This document shows, piece by piece, positions 41,430 through 50,613 of a DNA stretch of 64,000 nucleotides. How positions within the stretch are numbered: the stretch's first letter is position 1; each line of letters begins with the position of its first letter. The stretch spans positions 265,752 to 329,751 of the forward strand of contig CAKPHH010000002.1 of NCBI GenBank assembly GCA_934157235.1, in the 5' to 3' direction. The notes under the pieces were generated by a model that saw only the letters and a program-made list of their open reading frames with translations, was not told where the DNA came from and did no database searches. The stretch comes from an uncultured Bacilli bacterium (GTDB lineage Bacteria; Bacillota_I; Bacilli_A; RF39; UBA660). A program made the translations under genes and the position numbers.

Positions 41430-43204
41430 TGATTACGAAAGGGCAAAAGATAAATGGTCGTTATGAAATAATAAGATCAATTGGTGAAGGTGGAATGGCC
41501 AATGTATATTTGGGCTATGATACGATACTAGATAGAAATGTTGCGATTAAAATATTACGTGGAGATTTATCTAACGATGAGAAGTTTGTTAGAAGATTTC
41601 AAAGAGAAGCATTATCAGCTTCATCTTTAGCACATCCTAATATAGTAGAGATGTATGATGTTGGCGAAGATAATGGACTTTATTATATAATAATGGAATA
41701 TATCGAAGGTAAGACTTTAAAACAATTGTTGAAAAAGAGAGGAACACTTACTTTATCAGAGGCAATTGATATAATGTTACAACTTACTGATGGTATGGCA
41801 CATGCCCATGACTCATATATTATTCATAGGGATTTAAAACCACAGAATATTATGATTAAAGATGATGGGCAAATTAAGATTACAGATTTTGGTATTGCGA
41901 TGGCACTTAATTCTACTCAGTTAACACAAACTAATTCTGTTATGGGTAGTGTTCATTATTTACCACCAGAACAAGCCTCTGGAAAAGGTTGTACAATTAA
42001 AAGTGATATATATTCAATGGGTATTATCTTTTATGAGTTGTTGAGTGGTAGTTTACCATTTAAAGGAGATAATGCTGTAGAGATAGCTCTTAAACATATG
42101 AGAGATCCATTACCAAGTTTAAGAGAGGAAAATCCAGCAATACCACAGAGTATTGAAAATATAATTCGTAAAGCAACTGCGAAAAATCCTAAAAATAGAT
42201 ATGCTGATGCAAGAAGTATGCATGAAGATTTACTTACAGCACTAGATGATGATAGAATGGATGAGCCAGTTTATCAATATAAATATCCAGAACATGAAAC
42301 TGAAAATACAAAGCGTATTAAAAAGTTAGAAAATATGGAAGATAAAAAGAATGCTAGTGATGAGGAAGAAGAAAAAGAGGATGAAGTTGCGAAAAAGATC
42401 GAAGATAAAGAAGAAAAAATAGAGAAAAAGAGTAATATTGTAATTATTATTCTAACAGTAATTTTTGCTTTGATGGCAATCGCTTTAGTAGTTGTTTTCT
42501 TTGTATTACCAGCACTTTCTAATGAAAAACCAGTTACAATACCAAGTTGTCAGGGTGAAAAAGTTAGTGCGTGTGAGAAGAAGTTACAAGCTTTAGGACT
42601 TGAAGTAGATACAAAGATTAAAACTGAAGCTTCCGCTACAGTTGATAAAAATAGAGTTACTAGAACAGAACCAGAAGAAGGAAGAAGTGTTAAACCCAGT
42701 ACTTCAGTTGTGATTTATAAATCTTTAGGAGAAGAAGTTTATGTAATAGAAGATTATACTGGTAAGAATTATATTGAAGTACAAACTATCTTAGAGACAC
42801 AATATGGCTTAAAAGTAACGATAGAAAAGAAAGAAGCTCCTGATAATACTAAAGAATATGGAGAACAAGAAATTATTGGACAATCTTTAGGTGTAGGATC
42901 AGAAGTTAAAAAAGGAGATTCTATTACATTATTTATTCCGGATATAATGGATAAATTTCCAGATATGAATTCAGAAGGTTGGTCTGAAGAAGATGTAGAA
43001 GCTTTCTGCAGTAAGTATCAATTAACATTACAAAAAGAATATGAAGAAACAATAGCTTATGCAGCAGGCAAAGTAATTAGTCAATCTAGGGCTCCAGGTA
43101 GTCCAATTTATAAAAAGACAAATATAAAAGTTGTTTTCGCTAAGGAACCAACTGCTCAAACGCCTAGTAATGATGGAGAAAAAAATAACAATAGTAATAG
43201 TTAA
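41429..43204 (+). CDS. prkC: Membrane Ser/Thr kinase with PASTA domains PrkC
   Basis: A 591-residue kinase that senses muropeptides or wall precursors. The kinase domain (about 1-275) has the GEGGMANVY glycine loop, AIKIL lysine, IIHRDLKPQN catalytic loop and ITDFGIAM. A Lys/Glu-rich segment leads to one membrane helix (about 335-358). Three extracellular PASTA repeats follow (about 365-575), and the end is Asn/Ser-rich. GTG start overlapping prpC. In B. subtilis PrkC triggers spore germination, which is of interest given cotE and spoVS. Confidence 0.96.
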   Translation: MITKGQKINGRYEIIRSIGEGGMANVYLGYDTILDRNVAIKILRGDLSNDEKFVRRFQREALSASSLAHPNIVEMYDVGEDNGLYYIIMEYIEGKTLKQLLKKRGTLTLSEAIDIMLQLTDGMAHAHDSYIIHRDLKPQNIMIKDDGQIKITDFGIAMALNSTQLTQTNSVMGSVHYLPPEQASGKGCTIKSDIYSMGIIFYELLSGSLPFKGDNAVEIALKHMRDPLPSLREENPAIPQSIENIIRKATAKNPKNRYADARSMHEDLLTALDDDRMDEPVYQYKYPEHETENTKRIKKLENMEDKKNASDEEEEKEDEVAKKIEDKEEKIEKKSNIVIIILTVIFALMAIALVVVFFVLPALSNEKPVTIPSCQGEKVSACEKKLQALGLEVDTKIKTEASATVDKNRVTRTEPEEGRSVKPSTSVVIYKSLGEEVYVIEDYTGKNYIEVQTILETQYGLKVTIEKKEAPDNTKEYGEQEIIGQSLGVGSEVKKGDSITLFIPDIMDKFPDMNSEGWSEEDVEAFCSKYQLTLQKEYEETIAYAAGKVISQSRAPGSPIYKKTNIKVVFAKEPTAQTPSNDGEKNNNSNS

Positions 43205-43215
43205 TGGGAGGCTAT

Positions 43216-44049
43216 ATGCAAGGACAAATAATCAAAATAGTTAGTGATTTACATTATGTTAGTAGTAATGGAAATATTTATCCTTGTAAATGTAGAGGTA
43301 TATTTAGAAAAGAACATATTACACCTAATGTGGGTGATTATGTTCTTTTCAATAGTGATAAAAAAGTTATAGAAGAAGTATTACCTAGAAAGAATGAGTT
43401 TGAAAGACCTAAAGTAAGTAATATAGATCAAGCCTTTATAATTACAAGTTTAGTTAATCCAGATTTTTCACTTAATTTATTAGATAAATTATTAGTACTT
43501 ATGGAATTACATAATGTTGAAGCAATTATTTGTATTACTAAAGAAGATTTAGTAGATGATGATAAATTAAAAGAAATATATGGAATATTAGATTATTATA
43601 AGAAAATTGGATATAAAGTTGTATCTAATCAAGATATTTCTATTATTAAAGGATTATTAAAGGGAAAAACTAGTGTATTTACAGGGCAGACAGGGGCTGG
43701 CAAATCGACTTTATTAAATAAGATTAATCCAGAGTGGAATTTAGAAACAGGAGAAGTATCTTTAGCTTTAGGTAGAGGAAGACATACGACGAGAGTTGTT
43801 GAATTATTTGAAGTTTGTGAAGGTAAAGTTATGGATACACCAGGATTTTCAGCCTTAGATTTTAATAAATATAGTAAGGAAAATATTAGAGATGCTTTTA
43901 GAGAATTTAGCGATTATCCTTGTCCATTTAAAGACTGTATGCATACAAAAGAAAAAGAATGTGTCGTGAAGAGTAAAGTTTTAGATAATAATATATTAGA
44001 GAGTAGATATATGAACTATTTAAATTTTATTGAGGAGGATAAGAAATGA
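43216..44049 (+). CDS. rsgA: Ribosome small-subunit GTPase RsgA
   Basis: A circularly permuted GTPase for late 30S maturation. About 277 residues. An N-terminal OB domain, then the permuted G motifs: ITKEDL (G4), FTGQTGAGKSTLLN (G1), DTPGF (G3). The C-terminal zinc site reads CPFKDCMH...KECVV. ATG 43216 follows GGGAGG; an earlier ATG at 43204 would put that site inside the gene. It overlaps rpe by 4 bases. Confidence 0.95.
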   Translation: MQGQIIKIVSDLHYVSSNGNIYPCKCRGIFRKEHITPNVGDYVLFNSDKKVIEEVLPRKNEFERPKVSNIDQAFIITSLVNPDFSLNLLDKLLVLMELHNVEAIICITKEDLVDDDKLKEIYGILDYYKKIGYKVVSNQDISIIKGLLKGKTSVFTGQTGAGKSTLLNKINPEWNLETGEVSLALGRGRHTTRVVELFEVCEGKVMDTPGFSALDFNKYSKENIRDAFREFSDYPCPFKDCMHTKEKECVVKSKVLDNNILESRYMNYLNFIEEDKK

Positions 44050-44672
44050 AAGTAAGTGCTTCAATTTTAAGTTGTAAAGATTTAGTAAGAGATTTGACAA
44101 GGCTTAATGAGACTGATGTTGATTATATTCATGTGGATATAATGGATGGGAAGTTTGTAAGTAATAAGACAATGCCTTTTAGTGAGTTGAAAAATATTTA
44201 TAAATATACTTCTAAGAGATTAGATGTTCATTTAATGGTAGAAGATCCTAGTAAGTATATTCCTTTATATGCAGAACTTAATACAGAATTTATAACTTTC
44301 CATGTCGAAGTAGATCAAGATATAGAAGAGTGTTTAAAACTTATTCATAGTTATTCTATTAAAGCTGGCTTAGCAATAAAACCTAATACTAAAGTAAGTG
44401 AATTAGTACCATATTTACCATTTATAGATTTAGTTTTAGTTATGAGTGTAGAACCTGGTAAGGGAGGACAAGAGTTTATTAAAGAGTCTTCTTCAAAAAT
44501 AGAGGAAGTAAGGGCTTTACTTGATGCTTATAATTCTAATGCTGTTATTAATGTAGATGGGGGAGTTAATGATAAGAGTAGAGAATTATGTAGTAAGTGT
44601 GATATTGTTACAGCTGGTAGTTATATAGTACGTAGTGATGATTTTCAAGAAAAAGTAACTAGTTTAAGATAG
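44046..44672 (+). CDS. rpe: Ribulose-phosphate 3-epimerase
   Basis: A TIM-barrel enzyme linking ribulose-5-phosphate and xylulose-5-phosphate in the pentose phosphate pathway. 208 residues. Motifs: VSASILSCKD, YIHVDIMDGKFVSN (metal Asp), LDVHLMVEDP, VMSVEPGKGGQEF, INVDGGVN. It ends the rlmN operon and has the same neighbour rsgA as in other Firmicutes. Confidence 0.96.
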   Translation: MKVSASILSCKDLVRDLTRLNETDVDYIHVDIMDGKFVSNKTMPFSELKNIYKYTSKRLDVHLMVEDPSKYIPLYAELNTEFITFHVEVDQDIEECLKLIHSYSIKAGLAIKPNTKVSELVPYLPFIDLVLVMSVEPGKGGQEFIKESSSKIEEVRALLDAYNSNAVINVDGGVNDKSRELCSKCDIVTAGSYIVRSDDFQEKVTSLR

Positions 44673-44714
44673 AAAGTTATGTTATAATCTTAGTAGAATA
44701 GGAGGATGGTTAGT

Positions 44715-45572
44715 GTGAATAATACAAATCCTAATGAAAATTTAGAACAAAATAATAATGGTGTTACTCCTAATGTTCCAACTTCAAATAATGAAGTTAT
44801 TGAAGAACTTGGAAATACTTCTAGTTTAGATAATGTTGTAGGAGAGGTTAATGGTTCTAATAATACTAATGGTGTTAATGAGCCAAATACTGATAGAATA
44901 GATCTTTTTGGTAATGGTGAAAAGAAGGATACAGCGGTTATTATGTCTAGACAAATGGCTGATAAGTTAGAGGCTGAGAAAAGAAAAGCTAGAAAAAATG
45001 AAGAAGTTTATGTTCCTAAAGAAATTAGTAAAGGTAAATATGTTACGATGATTGTATTTTTTATCTTTATGTTTGCTTTTATAATGTTCTTGCCTGATAT
45101 ATCTACATTTGTTTCATTGAAGAAGGCTGAAGAAGAACAGAAGAAAGCTCCTGTTATTACGACAGGTTCACTTACTTGTACTTTAAGTAGAACATCTGAA
45201 GCATTTAATCTTGATTATACTGCAGTATTTGAATTTACTGATAGTAAGTTAGATAAACTTATTTATACAAGTGCGACTAAAGGAGATGCGGTTGTTGATG
45301 AAATACCTTTAGCTAATTTACTAACTAAATGTGAAACTTTACAAGAAGAAGTTTATGGTAATGATGGTGTAAGAATTGAATGTAGTCAATCAGGTGGAAT
45401 GGTTGTTGAAACGCAGACTTTAAACTATAATACTTTAAATGTAGAGAAAGTAACATCTGCTTATATAGAAGCTGGTGGTGTTTATCCAGAGTTTAAAAAA
45501 GGACAAGATATAGATGGAATTGAAAAGAATATGAATGCATCTGGTTATACTTGTGAGAGAAAAGCAGAATAA
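44715..45572 (+). CDS. Hypothetical single-pass membrane protein
   Basis: About 285 residues: an Asn/Glu-rich cytoplasmic N-terminus (about 1-105), one helix (about 109-128), and an extracellular domain with three cysteines (LTCTLSR, TKCETL, IECSQSG) plus YTCERK at the very end, so two disulfides are possible. Family not recognised. GTG 44715 is chosen because GGAGG (44701-44705) is its ribosome binding site; an ATG at 44706 would directly abut that site. Confidence 0.62.
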   Translation: MNNTNPNENLEQNNNGVTPNVPTSNNEVIEELGNTSSLDNVVGEVNGSNNTNGVNEPNTDRIDLFGNGEKKDTAVIMSRQMADKLEAEKRKARKNEEVYVPKEISKGKYVTMIVFFIFMFAFIMFLPDISTFVSLKKAEEEQKKAPVITTGSLTCTLSRTSEAFNLDYTAVFEFTDSKLDKLIYTSATKGDAVVDEIPLANLLTKCETLQEEVYGNDGVRIECSQSGGMVVETQTLNYNTLNVEKVTSAYIEAGGVYPEFKKGQDIDGIEKNMNASGYTCERKAE

Positions 45573-45595
45573 TTGCCAAATTATGTAAAGTGTTG

Positions 45596-45641
45596 TAAAC
45601 TCCCTGTAAATGTGTTATTGTAATGCCTGCAGGGAGTTTTT
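45596..45641 (+). terminator. Hairpin between 44715 gene and 3D-domain gene
   Basis: AACTCCCTG (45598-45606) pairs with CAGGGAGTT (45630-45638), then T's. It can end the upstream transcript. The right arm holds GGGAG, the ribosome binding site of the next gene, so on a longer transcript it would also hide that site. The 23-base loop is long. Confidence 0.55.
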
Positions 45642-45643
45642 GT

Positions 45644-46186
45644 ATGAAAATTTATAAATATATTTTATTTTTGATGATAAGTTTATTAATTATAAATGTT
45701 ATCAATAATAAAATAAATAATTCTAATGATGAGGATAATAGTTTTGTATATGCCTCTGAAGAGATAATAGATAAATATGATTTAATAGATAATGAAGTAG
45801 AAGGGATAGATGATAATGATACTTATATCAGTTCTGAGATATCAGATGTTGTGTATGGTAAGTTATCGAGGTATGGTCCGGATTGTTATGGTTGTTCTGG
45901 GTATTTGGCATATGGTAAGTATGTAGGTAATGGAATAATTTATTATTATGATAGTTATTATGGTAATGTTAGGATATTAGCAGGAGATAGGTCCTATCCT
46001 TTTGGTACGATAGTTAGAGTTAGCTTTAATGAGGAGTCTTTTTTAGGGATAGTTTTAGATAGAGGAGGCGCAATTGGATTTAATAAGGCAGCACTATTTG
46101 ATTTACTTTATCCTTCAGAATATTTAGCCAATATAGATGGAGTTAATTATAATACGGAGTTTGAGATATTAAGGATTGGTTTTTGA
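45644..46186 (+). CDS. Exported 3D-domain (RlpA/YocH-like) protein
   Basis: A 180-residue protein with a signal-anchor helix (about 3-20) and a C-terminal double-psi beta-barrel domain (about 78-180): GKLSRYGPDCYGCSGYLAYG, VRILAGDRSYPFGTIVRV, and the aspartate motif in GIVLDRGGAIGFNK. Domains of this kind occur in wall lytic enzymes (MltA/RlpA/YocH). DRGGAIG replaces the usual DTGGAIKG, so activity needs a test. ATG 45644 follows GGGAG. Confidence 0.75.
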   Translation: MKIYKYILFLMISLLIINVINNKINNSNDEDNSFVYASEEIIDKYDLIDNEVEGIDDNDTYISSEISDVVYGKLSRYGPDCYGCSGYLAYGKYVGNGIIYYYDSYYGNVRILAGDRSYPFGTIVRVSFNEESFLGIVLDRGGAIGFNKAALFDLLYPSEYLANIDGVNYNTEFEILRIGF

Positions 46187-46272
46187 TGTCGAATGATGTC
46201 GAAAAAATTCCTATTGATTTAAAACTATGGATAGTATACAATTGTGGTAGGGAATAGTTTTCTTCTTTTTAC

Positions 46273-46301
46273 TTGATAATTTCTACTTTTTGTGGTATAA
46301 T
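46273..46301 (+). promoter_or_regulatory. Sigma-A promoter of the AMP-binding enzyme gene
   Basis: TTGATA (46273-46278), 17 bases, TATAAT (46296-46301), with TGG before the -10. It lies within the upstream open frame and so supports the GTG start at 46329. Confidence 0.85.
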
Positions 46302-46328
46302 AAGCGGCAATTAGAGGGGGAAGTTAAA

Positions 46329-48206
46329 GTGAAAAATATTAAATTTTACACTGATAATATTGAGAAATTAAATTATAAAGGTACATGTGGTAAAAGAAAA
46401 TCATTTACTGGATATGCTTCTATTGATAAACCTTGGTTGGTTAATTATCCTGAAAATATTGATGAAACCACAATTCCTGCTATGTCTATTTATCAACTTT
46501 TGAAAGAGTGTAATTCAGATGAGTTGGATGCAATTGTTTTAAAGTATTTTGGTTTTTCAAAAACTTATCGTAGATATTTTAAAGAAATTGAAAAGTATGC
46601 GAAGGCATTAGATGGACTTGGTGTTGAAAAGGGAGATGTTGTTTTACTCGCTTTACCAAACGTTCCTGAGTGTCGAGAACTTATATATGCACTTAATATT
46701 CTTGGTGCTGTTGCATATCCTATTAATCCTTCAATATCTCCAAAAGAATTATCTAGAATAATTGCTGATAATAATGTTAAGAATATTTTCATGTTTAATA
46801 TGTTTTATGGAAAATTTGCGGATGCCTTAAAAGAATCTGGCAATGTAAAAAATATTATAGTGTCGGATGGTAAAGAATCTTTGCCAAAAATATTTTCTAG
46901 TAGATTATTTCAACTTAATAGGAAAAATAAGAGTTTTTCAACTGTAGATGTTAATGTTCCATCTGATGCTAGAAATATGTCTTTTTTGCAGTTTTCTAAG
47001 TATAGCAATAGGTCTAAATCTTCTATAACTCCTATTTATGAACCTAATACTACGGCTGTTATTGTTGGTACTAGTGGTACAACTGGAGTTTCAAAGGGTG
47101 TTTGTTTAACTAATGAAAATTTAAATGCGATGGCATTACAGCATTTACTTGGTGATATGAACATAAGTAGAGGTGATGTTGCTCTAGATATTCTCATTCA
47201 ATCTATAGGTTATGGTATTGCAGTTGCCCATTATACAGGTGTGTGTGGTGTAAAAAGTGTTCTTATTCCAACACTTGAGACTCATATTTTTAAATATATA
47301 AAAACTGGCGAATTTGATCATTTTACTGGCGGACCTATTCATTATGATAATTTGTTAAAAGATATAGATGGTGACATTTCTAAATTGCCAAAGATGAAAA
47401 CTTGTGTTTCTGGAGGTGCTTCTTTGCCAAGGATTACTGAACAGAAGCTAAATAGTGTTGATGATGTAACTTTTGTTGGAATTTATGATGATGGAAATAT
47501 ATTTGTTAGACAAGGTTTAGGTTGTACCGAAAATGGTGGTGCTGCTACTTTTGCCAAAAAGAGGGCGTATAAATTTGGGGGTGTTGGAGTACCATTAGCT
47601 TTTGAAAATATGGGTGTTTTTGTTCCTGGAACTGATACGGAATTAAAAATGGGTGAATTAGGTGAATTGTGTATTTCTGGGCCTACTGTTATGAAGGAAT
47701 ATTTAAACAATCCTACTGAAACTGAGCAGGTTTTAAAACTTCATCGTGATGGTAAAGTTTGGTTACATACTTGTGATATTGGTACGATTGACGAGGATGG
47801 ACAAGTATTTTTAACAGATCGTATTAAAGATATATTTATGAGAAGAGGCTTCAATGTTCATCCTTCAACAGTTACCCAATTTTTAGATAGTATAGATATT
47901 GTTGATTCTAGTAAAGTAATTGGTGTTTCTCATCCTGAAGATCAAATGGTTCCAGTTGCTTTTGTAAAATTAAAAGATGGTGTTCCTTTGGAAAATGCTA
48001 AAGAAAGAATATTGAAAGATTGTTTTCAAGGCTTGGAAGAACCTTCTATTCCATATGATATTTTCTTTGTTGATGAAATGCCTCATAATTTAGGTGGGAA
48101 AATTGATGGTAATTATTTATTGGAAATTTCTCAAGTTAATTATGATGTTTCTAGCAGTAAAAAAGATGTAAAACAATTAATTCATATTCCCCGTGAGACT
48201 ATATAA
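46329..48206 (+). CDS. AMP-binding acyl-CoA synthetase-like enzyme
   Basis: An ANL-superfamily adenylating enzyme of about 625 residues, which activates a carboxylic acid as acyl-AMP and then usually passes it to CoA or a carrier. The P-loop VGTSGTTGVSKGV is clear; GLGCTENGGAATF is the A5 block, HTCDIGTIDEDGQVFLTDR the A7 block, and the C-terminal LGGKIDGN holds the A10 lysine. Substrate unknown; a fatty acid is likely. GTG 46329 follows AGAGGGGGA. It has its own promoter and terminator and no carrier protein gene beside it. Confidence 0.85.
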   Translation: MKNIKFYTDNIEKLNYKGTCGKRKSFTGYASIDKPWLVNYPENIDETTIPAMSIYQLLKECNSDELDAIVLKYFGFSKTYRRYFKEIEKYAKALDGLGVEKGDVVLLALPNVPECRELIYALNILGAVAYPINPSISPKELSRIIADNNVKNIFMFNMFYGKFADALKESGNVKNIIVSDGKESLPKIFSSRLFQLNRKNKSFSTVDVNVPSDARNMSFLQFSKYSNRSKSSITPIYEPNTTAVIVGTSGTTGVSKGVCLTNENLNAMALQHLLGDMNISRGDVALDILIQSIGYGIAVAHYTGVCGVKSVLIPTLETHIFKYIKTGEFDHFTGGPIHYDNLLKDIDGDISKLPKMKTCVSGGASLPRITEQKLNSVDDVTFVGIYDDGNIFVRQGLGCTENGGAATFAKKRAYKFGGVGVPLAFENMGVFVPGTDTELKMGELGELCISGPTVMKEYLNNPTETEQVLKLHRDGKVWLHTCDIGTIDEDGQVFLTDRIKDIFMRRGFNVHPSTVTQFLDSIDIVDSSKVIGVSHPEDQMVPVAFVKLKDGVPLENAKERILKDCFQGLEEPSIPYDIFFVDEMPHNLGGKIDGNYLLEISQVNYDVSSSKKDVKQLIHIPRETI

Positions 48207-48214
48207 TTTAAGAC

Positions 48215-48250
48215 AGTTGCTTAACAAAGCTGTGTTAGGTAACTTTTTTA
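48215..48250 (+). terminator. Terminator after the AMP-binding enzyme
   Basis: AGTTGCTTAACA and TGTTAGGTAACT form a 12-bp stem with two wobbles, followed by T6. Confidence 0.8.
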
Positions 48251-48251
48251 T

Positions 48252-48280
48252 TTGTATATATAAGTAAAATGTAGTACAAT
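48252..48280 (+). promoter_or_regulatory. Promoter of the hybrid histidine kinase gene
   Basis: TTGTAT (48252-48257), 17 bases, TACAAT (48275-48280). Confidence 0.65.
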
Positions 48281-48302
48281 TATATAGAATAGAGGTGGCT
48301 AT

Positions 48303-50546
48303 ATGAACAGTGTATATTTTTCTATTGTTTGCTTTTCCTTTCTATTAATTTTTGCAATTGTTTACTTTTCTAAACAACGAATAAAATTACAGGAAAATCG
48401 AGTGTATGTTATTATATTGATTTTGACAATATTTGGTACGATATTTGATATGTTTGGTTGTTACTGTTTTTCAAGGTTTTCTATAAGTTCTTTGATTAAT
48501 TTAATAATAGTTCGTGTAAATCTATTTTATTACGTAATATGGATTTTTGTTTTTTTTCTTTATGTTTTAATAATTTCCTTTCAAAATCGAGTTAGTGATT
48601 TACCTGGGTTTTATTTTAAAATAAAAGTTTTTTCTTTGCTTTTTTTCTTTCTTTCTTGTTTGATGATAATGTTTTTACCTTTACAATTAAAGTATAATAT
48701 AAATGAAGTGTATCCGTATGGAATGGCAGTTAATGTCTGTTATATTTTGTCTTTTATAGAAATATCGGCAATGATTTTCTGTGTATGTAAAAATATAAAG
48801 AACATAAAGAAAAAACAATATATTCCACTGTTTACCTTTTTGGGAATTGGGATTATAGCAATAATTATACAGAAGTTGTATCCAGCTTTTCATCTTTTGA
48901 TATTATGTGAATCTTTGGTTACGGCATTGATGTACTTTACTATTGAAAATCCCGATATGCAAATGGTTGAACAATTGGCTAAGGCTAGAGATGAAGCTGA
49001 TAGGGCTAATAGGGCTAAGACTGATTTCTTATCTAGTATGTCTCATGAGATTAGGACTCCTTTAAATGCTATTGTTGGTTTTAGTGATTGTATTGTTAAT
49101 TCTGATAATTTGTCTGATGCTAAAGAGAATGCTAAAGATATAGTTAATGCATCTAAGACATTATTGGAGATTGTTAATGGTATCTTGGATATTTCTAAGA
49201 TAGAGTCTGGTAAGTTAGAGTTAGTTAATGTTTCATATGATGCAAGATTTACATTTAAGGAACTTGCTACTATGATTACTCCTAAAGCAGAGGAGAAAGG
49301 ACTTAAGTTTTCATTTTATTTAGCACCAGATATTCCTCCTGTTTTATATGGAGATGTTAATAATGTAAAGAAAATTATCACTAATTTATTATCTAATGCA
49401 GTTAAATATACGGATAAAGGTTTTATTAGATATGAAATTACTTGTGTTAATGAGGGCGACACTTCTCGTTTAATGATATCTGTTGAAGATTCTGGAAGAG
49501 GTATTAAAAAAGATGCAGTTGACAAGTTATTTTCTAAATTTCAAAGACTTGATGAAGACAAGAATAGTACTATAGAAGGTACAGGACTTGGTTTAGCAAT
49601 TACCAAACAATTAGTAGATTTAATGAATGGGCAAATAGCTGTTCATACAGTATATGGAACTGGTTCTAAATTTACAGTTATGATACCACAGAAGATTAGT
49701 GATGAGGTTATTAAAGTAGAAGAACCAGAGGAAGCAAAGAAAGTTGTTAAAAAGGTAGTTACTTTAAAAGAAGCTAAGATATTATTAGTAGATGATAATA
49801 ATTTAAATTTAAAAGTAGCATCTAAATTATTGGAAAGAGAAGGAGCTACTAATATTACTTGTGTAAATTCTGGATTTGATTGTTTAGATAAGATTAGTGC
49901 TGGAGAAAAGTTTGATCTTATATTTATGGATGATATGATGCCTAAGATGTCTGGTAGAGAAACATTCCTTAAACTTAGAGAAATACCAGGATTTGTTACA
50001 CCGGTTATAGCACTTACAGCTAATGCTATTTCTGGGGCAAAAGAAGAGTATTTGGAATTAGGATTTAATGAATACTTAGCTAAGCCAATTGAAAAAGAAG
50101 AATTAGTAAGAGTACTTAGTTCAGTATTAAAACCTAAAGAGGATGAGTATTCTAATGTTACAGTTGTTGAAAATGAAGAGTTAGAAAAAGGTGCACCTTC
50201 TAAAGAAGAATATTTAAGAAGTAATGGAGTTATGATTGATAAAGCTTTAGAGACACTGGGAGATATGAACGTTTATGAAGTTACTTTAAAAGATTTTCTT
50301 CAGAGTATTGATGCTAGATGGGAAAAAGTTAAGAAATATAAAGAGAGTGGAGATTTAGAAAATTATTCTTCTGAATTACGTTCTATTAAGAGTGATTGTA
50401 AGTATTTAGGATTTACAAAATTAGCTAATACTTGTTTCTTACATGAATTAAAGAGTAAAGATGGAGATAATGAATATATTACGAAACATTTTGTTGATTT
50501 AGAAGATGCTTATAATGTGGCGCTTAAAATTATGAAGGGAGTGTAA
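48303..50546 (+). CDS. Hybrid sensor histidine kinase/response regulator
   Basis: A 747-residue signalling protein. Six to seven membrane helices (about 5-215) form the sensor, similar to 7TM-type sensors. Then come the HisKA domain with phospho-accepting His248 (FLSSMSHEIRTPLNAI), an ATPase domain (NLLSNAVKYT, EDSGRGI, GTGLGLAI), a receiver domain (KILLVDDNN, phospho-Asp in IFMDDMMP) and a C-terminal Hpt-like helical domain (about 630-747). In that domain the expected histidine position reads R (LRSIKSDCKYLG), so it cannot pass phosphate in the usual way. The output partner is not in the window. Confidence 0.92.
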   Translation: MNSVYFSIVCFSFLLIFAIVYFSKQRIKLQENRVYVIILILTIFGTIFDMFGCYCFSRFSISSLINLIIVRVNLFYYVIWIFVFFLYVLIISFQNRVSDLPGFYFKIKVFSLLFFFLSCLMIMFLPLQLKYNINEVYPYGMAVNVCYILSFIEISAMIFCVCKNIKNIKKKQYIPLFTFLGIGIIAIIIQKLYPAFHLLILCESLVTALMYFTIENPDMQMVEQLAKARDEADRANRAKTDFLSSMSHEIRTPLNAIVGFSDCIVNSDNLSDAKENAKDIVNASKTLLEIVNGILDISKIESGKLELVNVSYDARFTFKELATMITPKAEEKGLKFSFYLAPDIPPVLYGDVNNVKKIITNLLSNAVKYTDKGFIRYEITCVNEGDTSRLMISVEDSGRGIKKDAVDKLFSKFQRLDEDKNSTIEGTGLGLAITKQLVDLMNGQIAVHTVYGTGSKFTVMIPQKISDEVIKVEEPEEAKKVVKKVVTLKEAKILLVDDNNLNLKVASKLLEREGATNITCVNSGFDCLDKISAGEKFDLIFMDDMMPKMSGRETFLKLREIPGFVTPVIALTANAISGAKEEYLELGFNEYLAKPIEKEELVRVLSSVLKPKEDEYSNVTVVENEELEKGAPSKEEYLRSNGVMIDKALETLGDMNVYEVTLKDFLQSIDARWEKVKKYKESGDLENYSSELRSIKSDCKYLGFTKLANTCFLHELKSKDGDNEYITKHFVDLEDAYNVALKIMKGV

Positions 50547-50559
50547 ACTCTCTTTTTTC
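50536..50559 (+). terminator. Terminator overlapping the kinase stop codon
   Basis: AGGGAGT, loop GTAA, ACTCTCT and T's; the TAA stop overlaps loop and right arm. Confidence 0.78.
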
Positions 50560-50613
50560 TTTGTTTGGTTTGCGTTATAATTAAAGTATACTATTTGAAA
50601 GAGGTTAGACATA

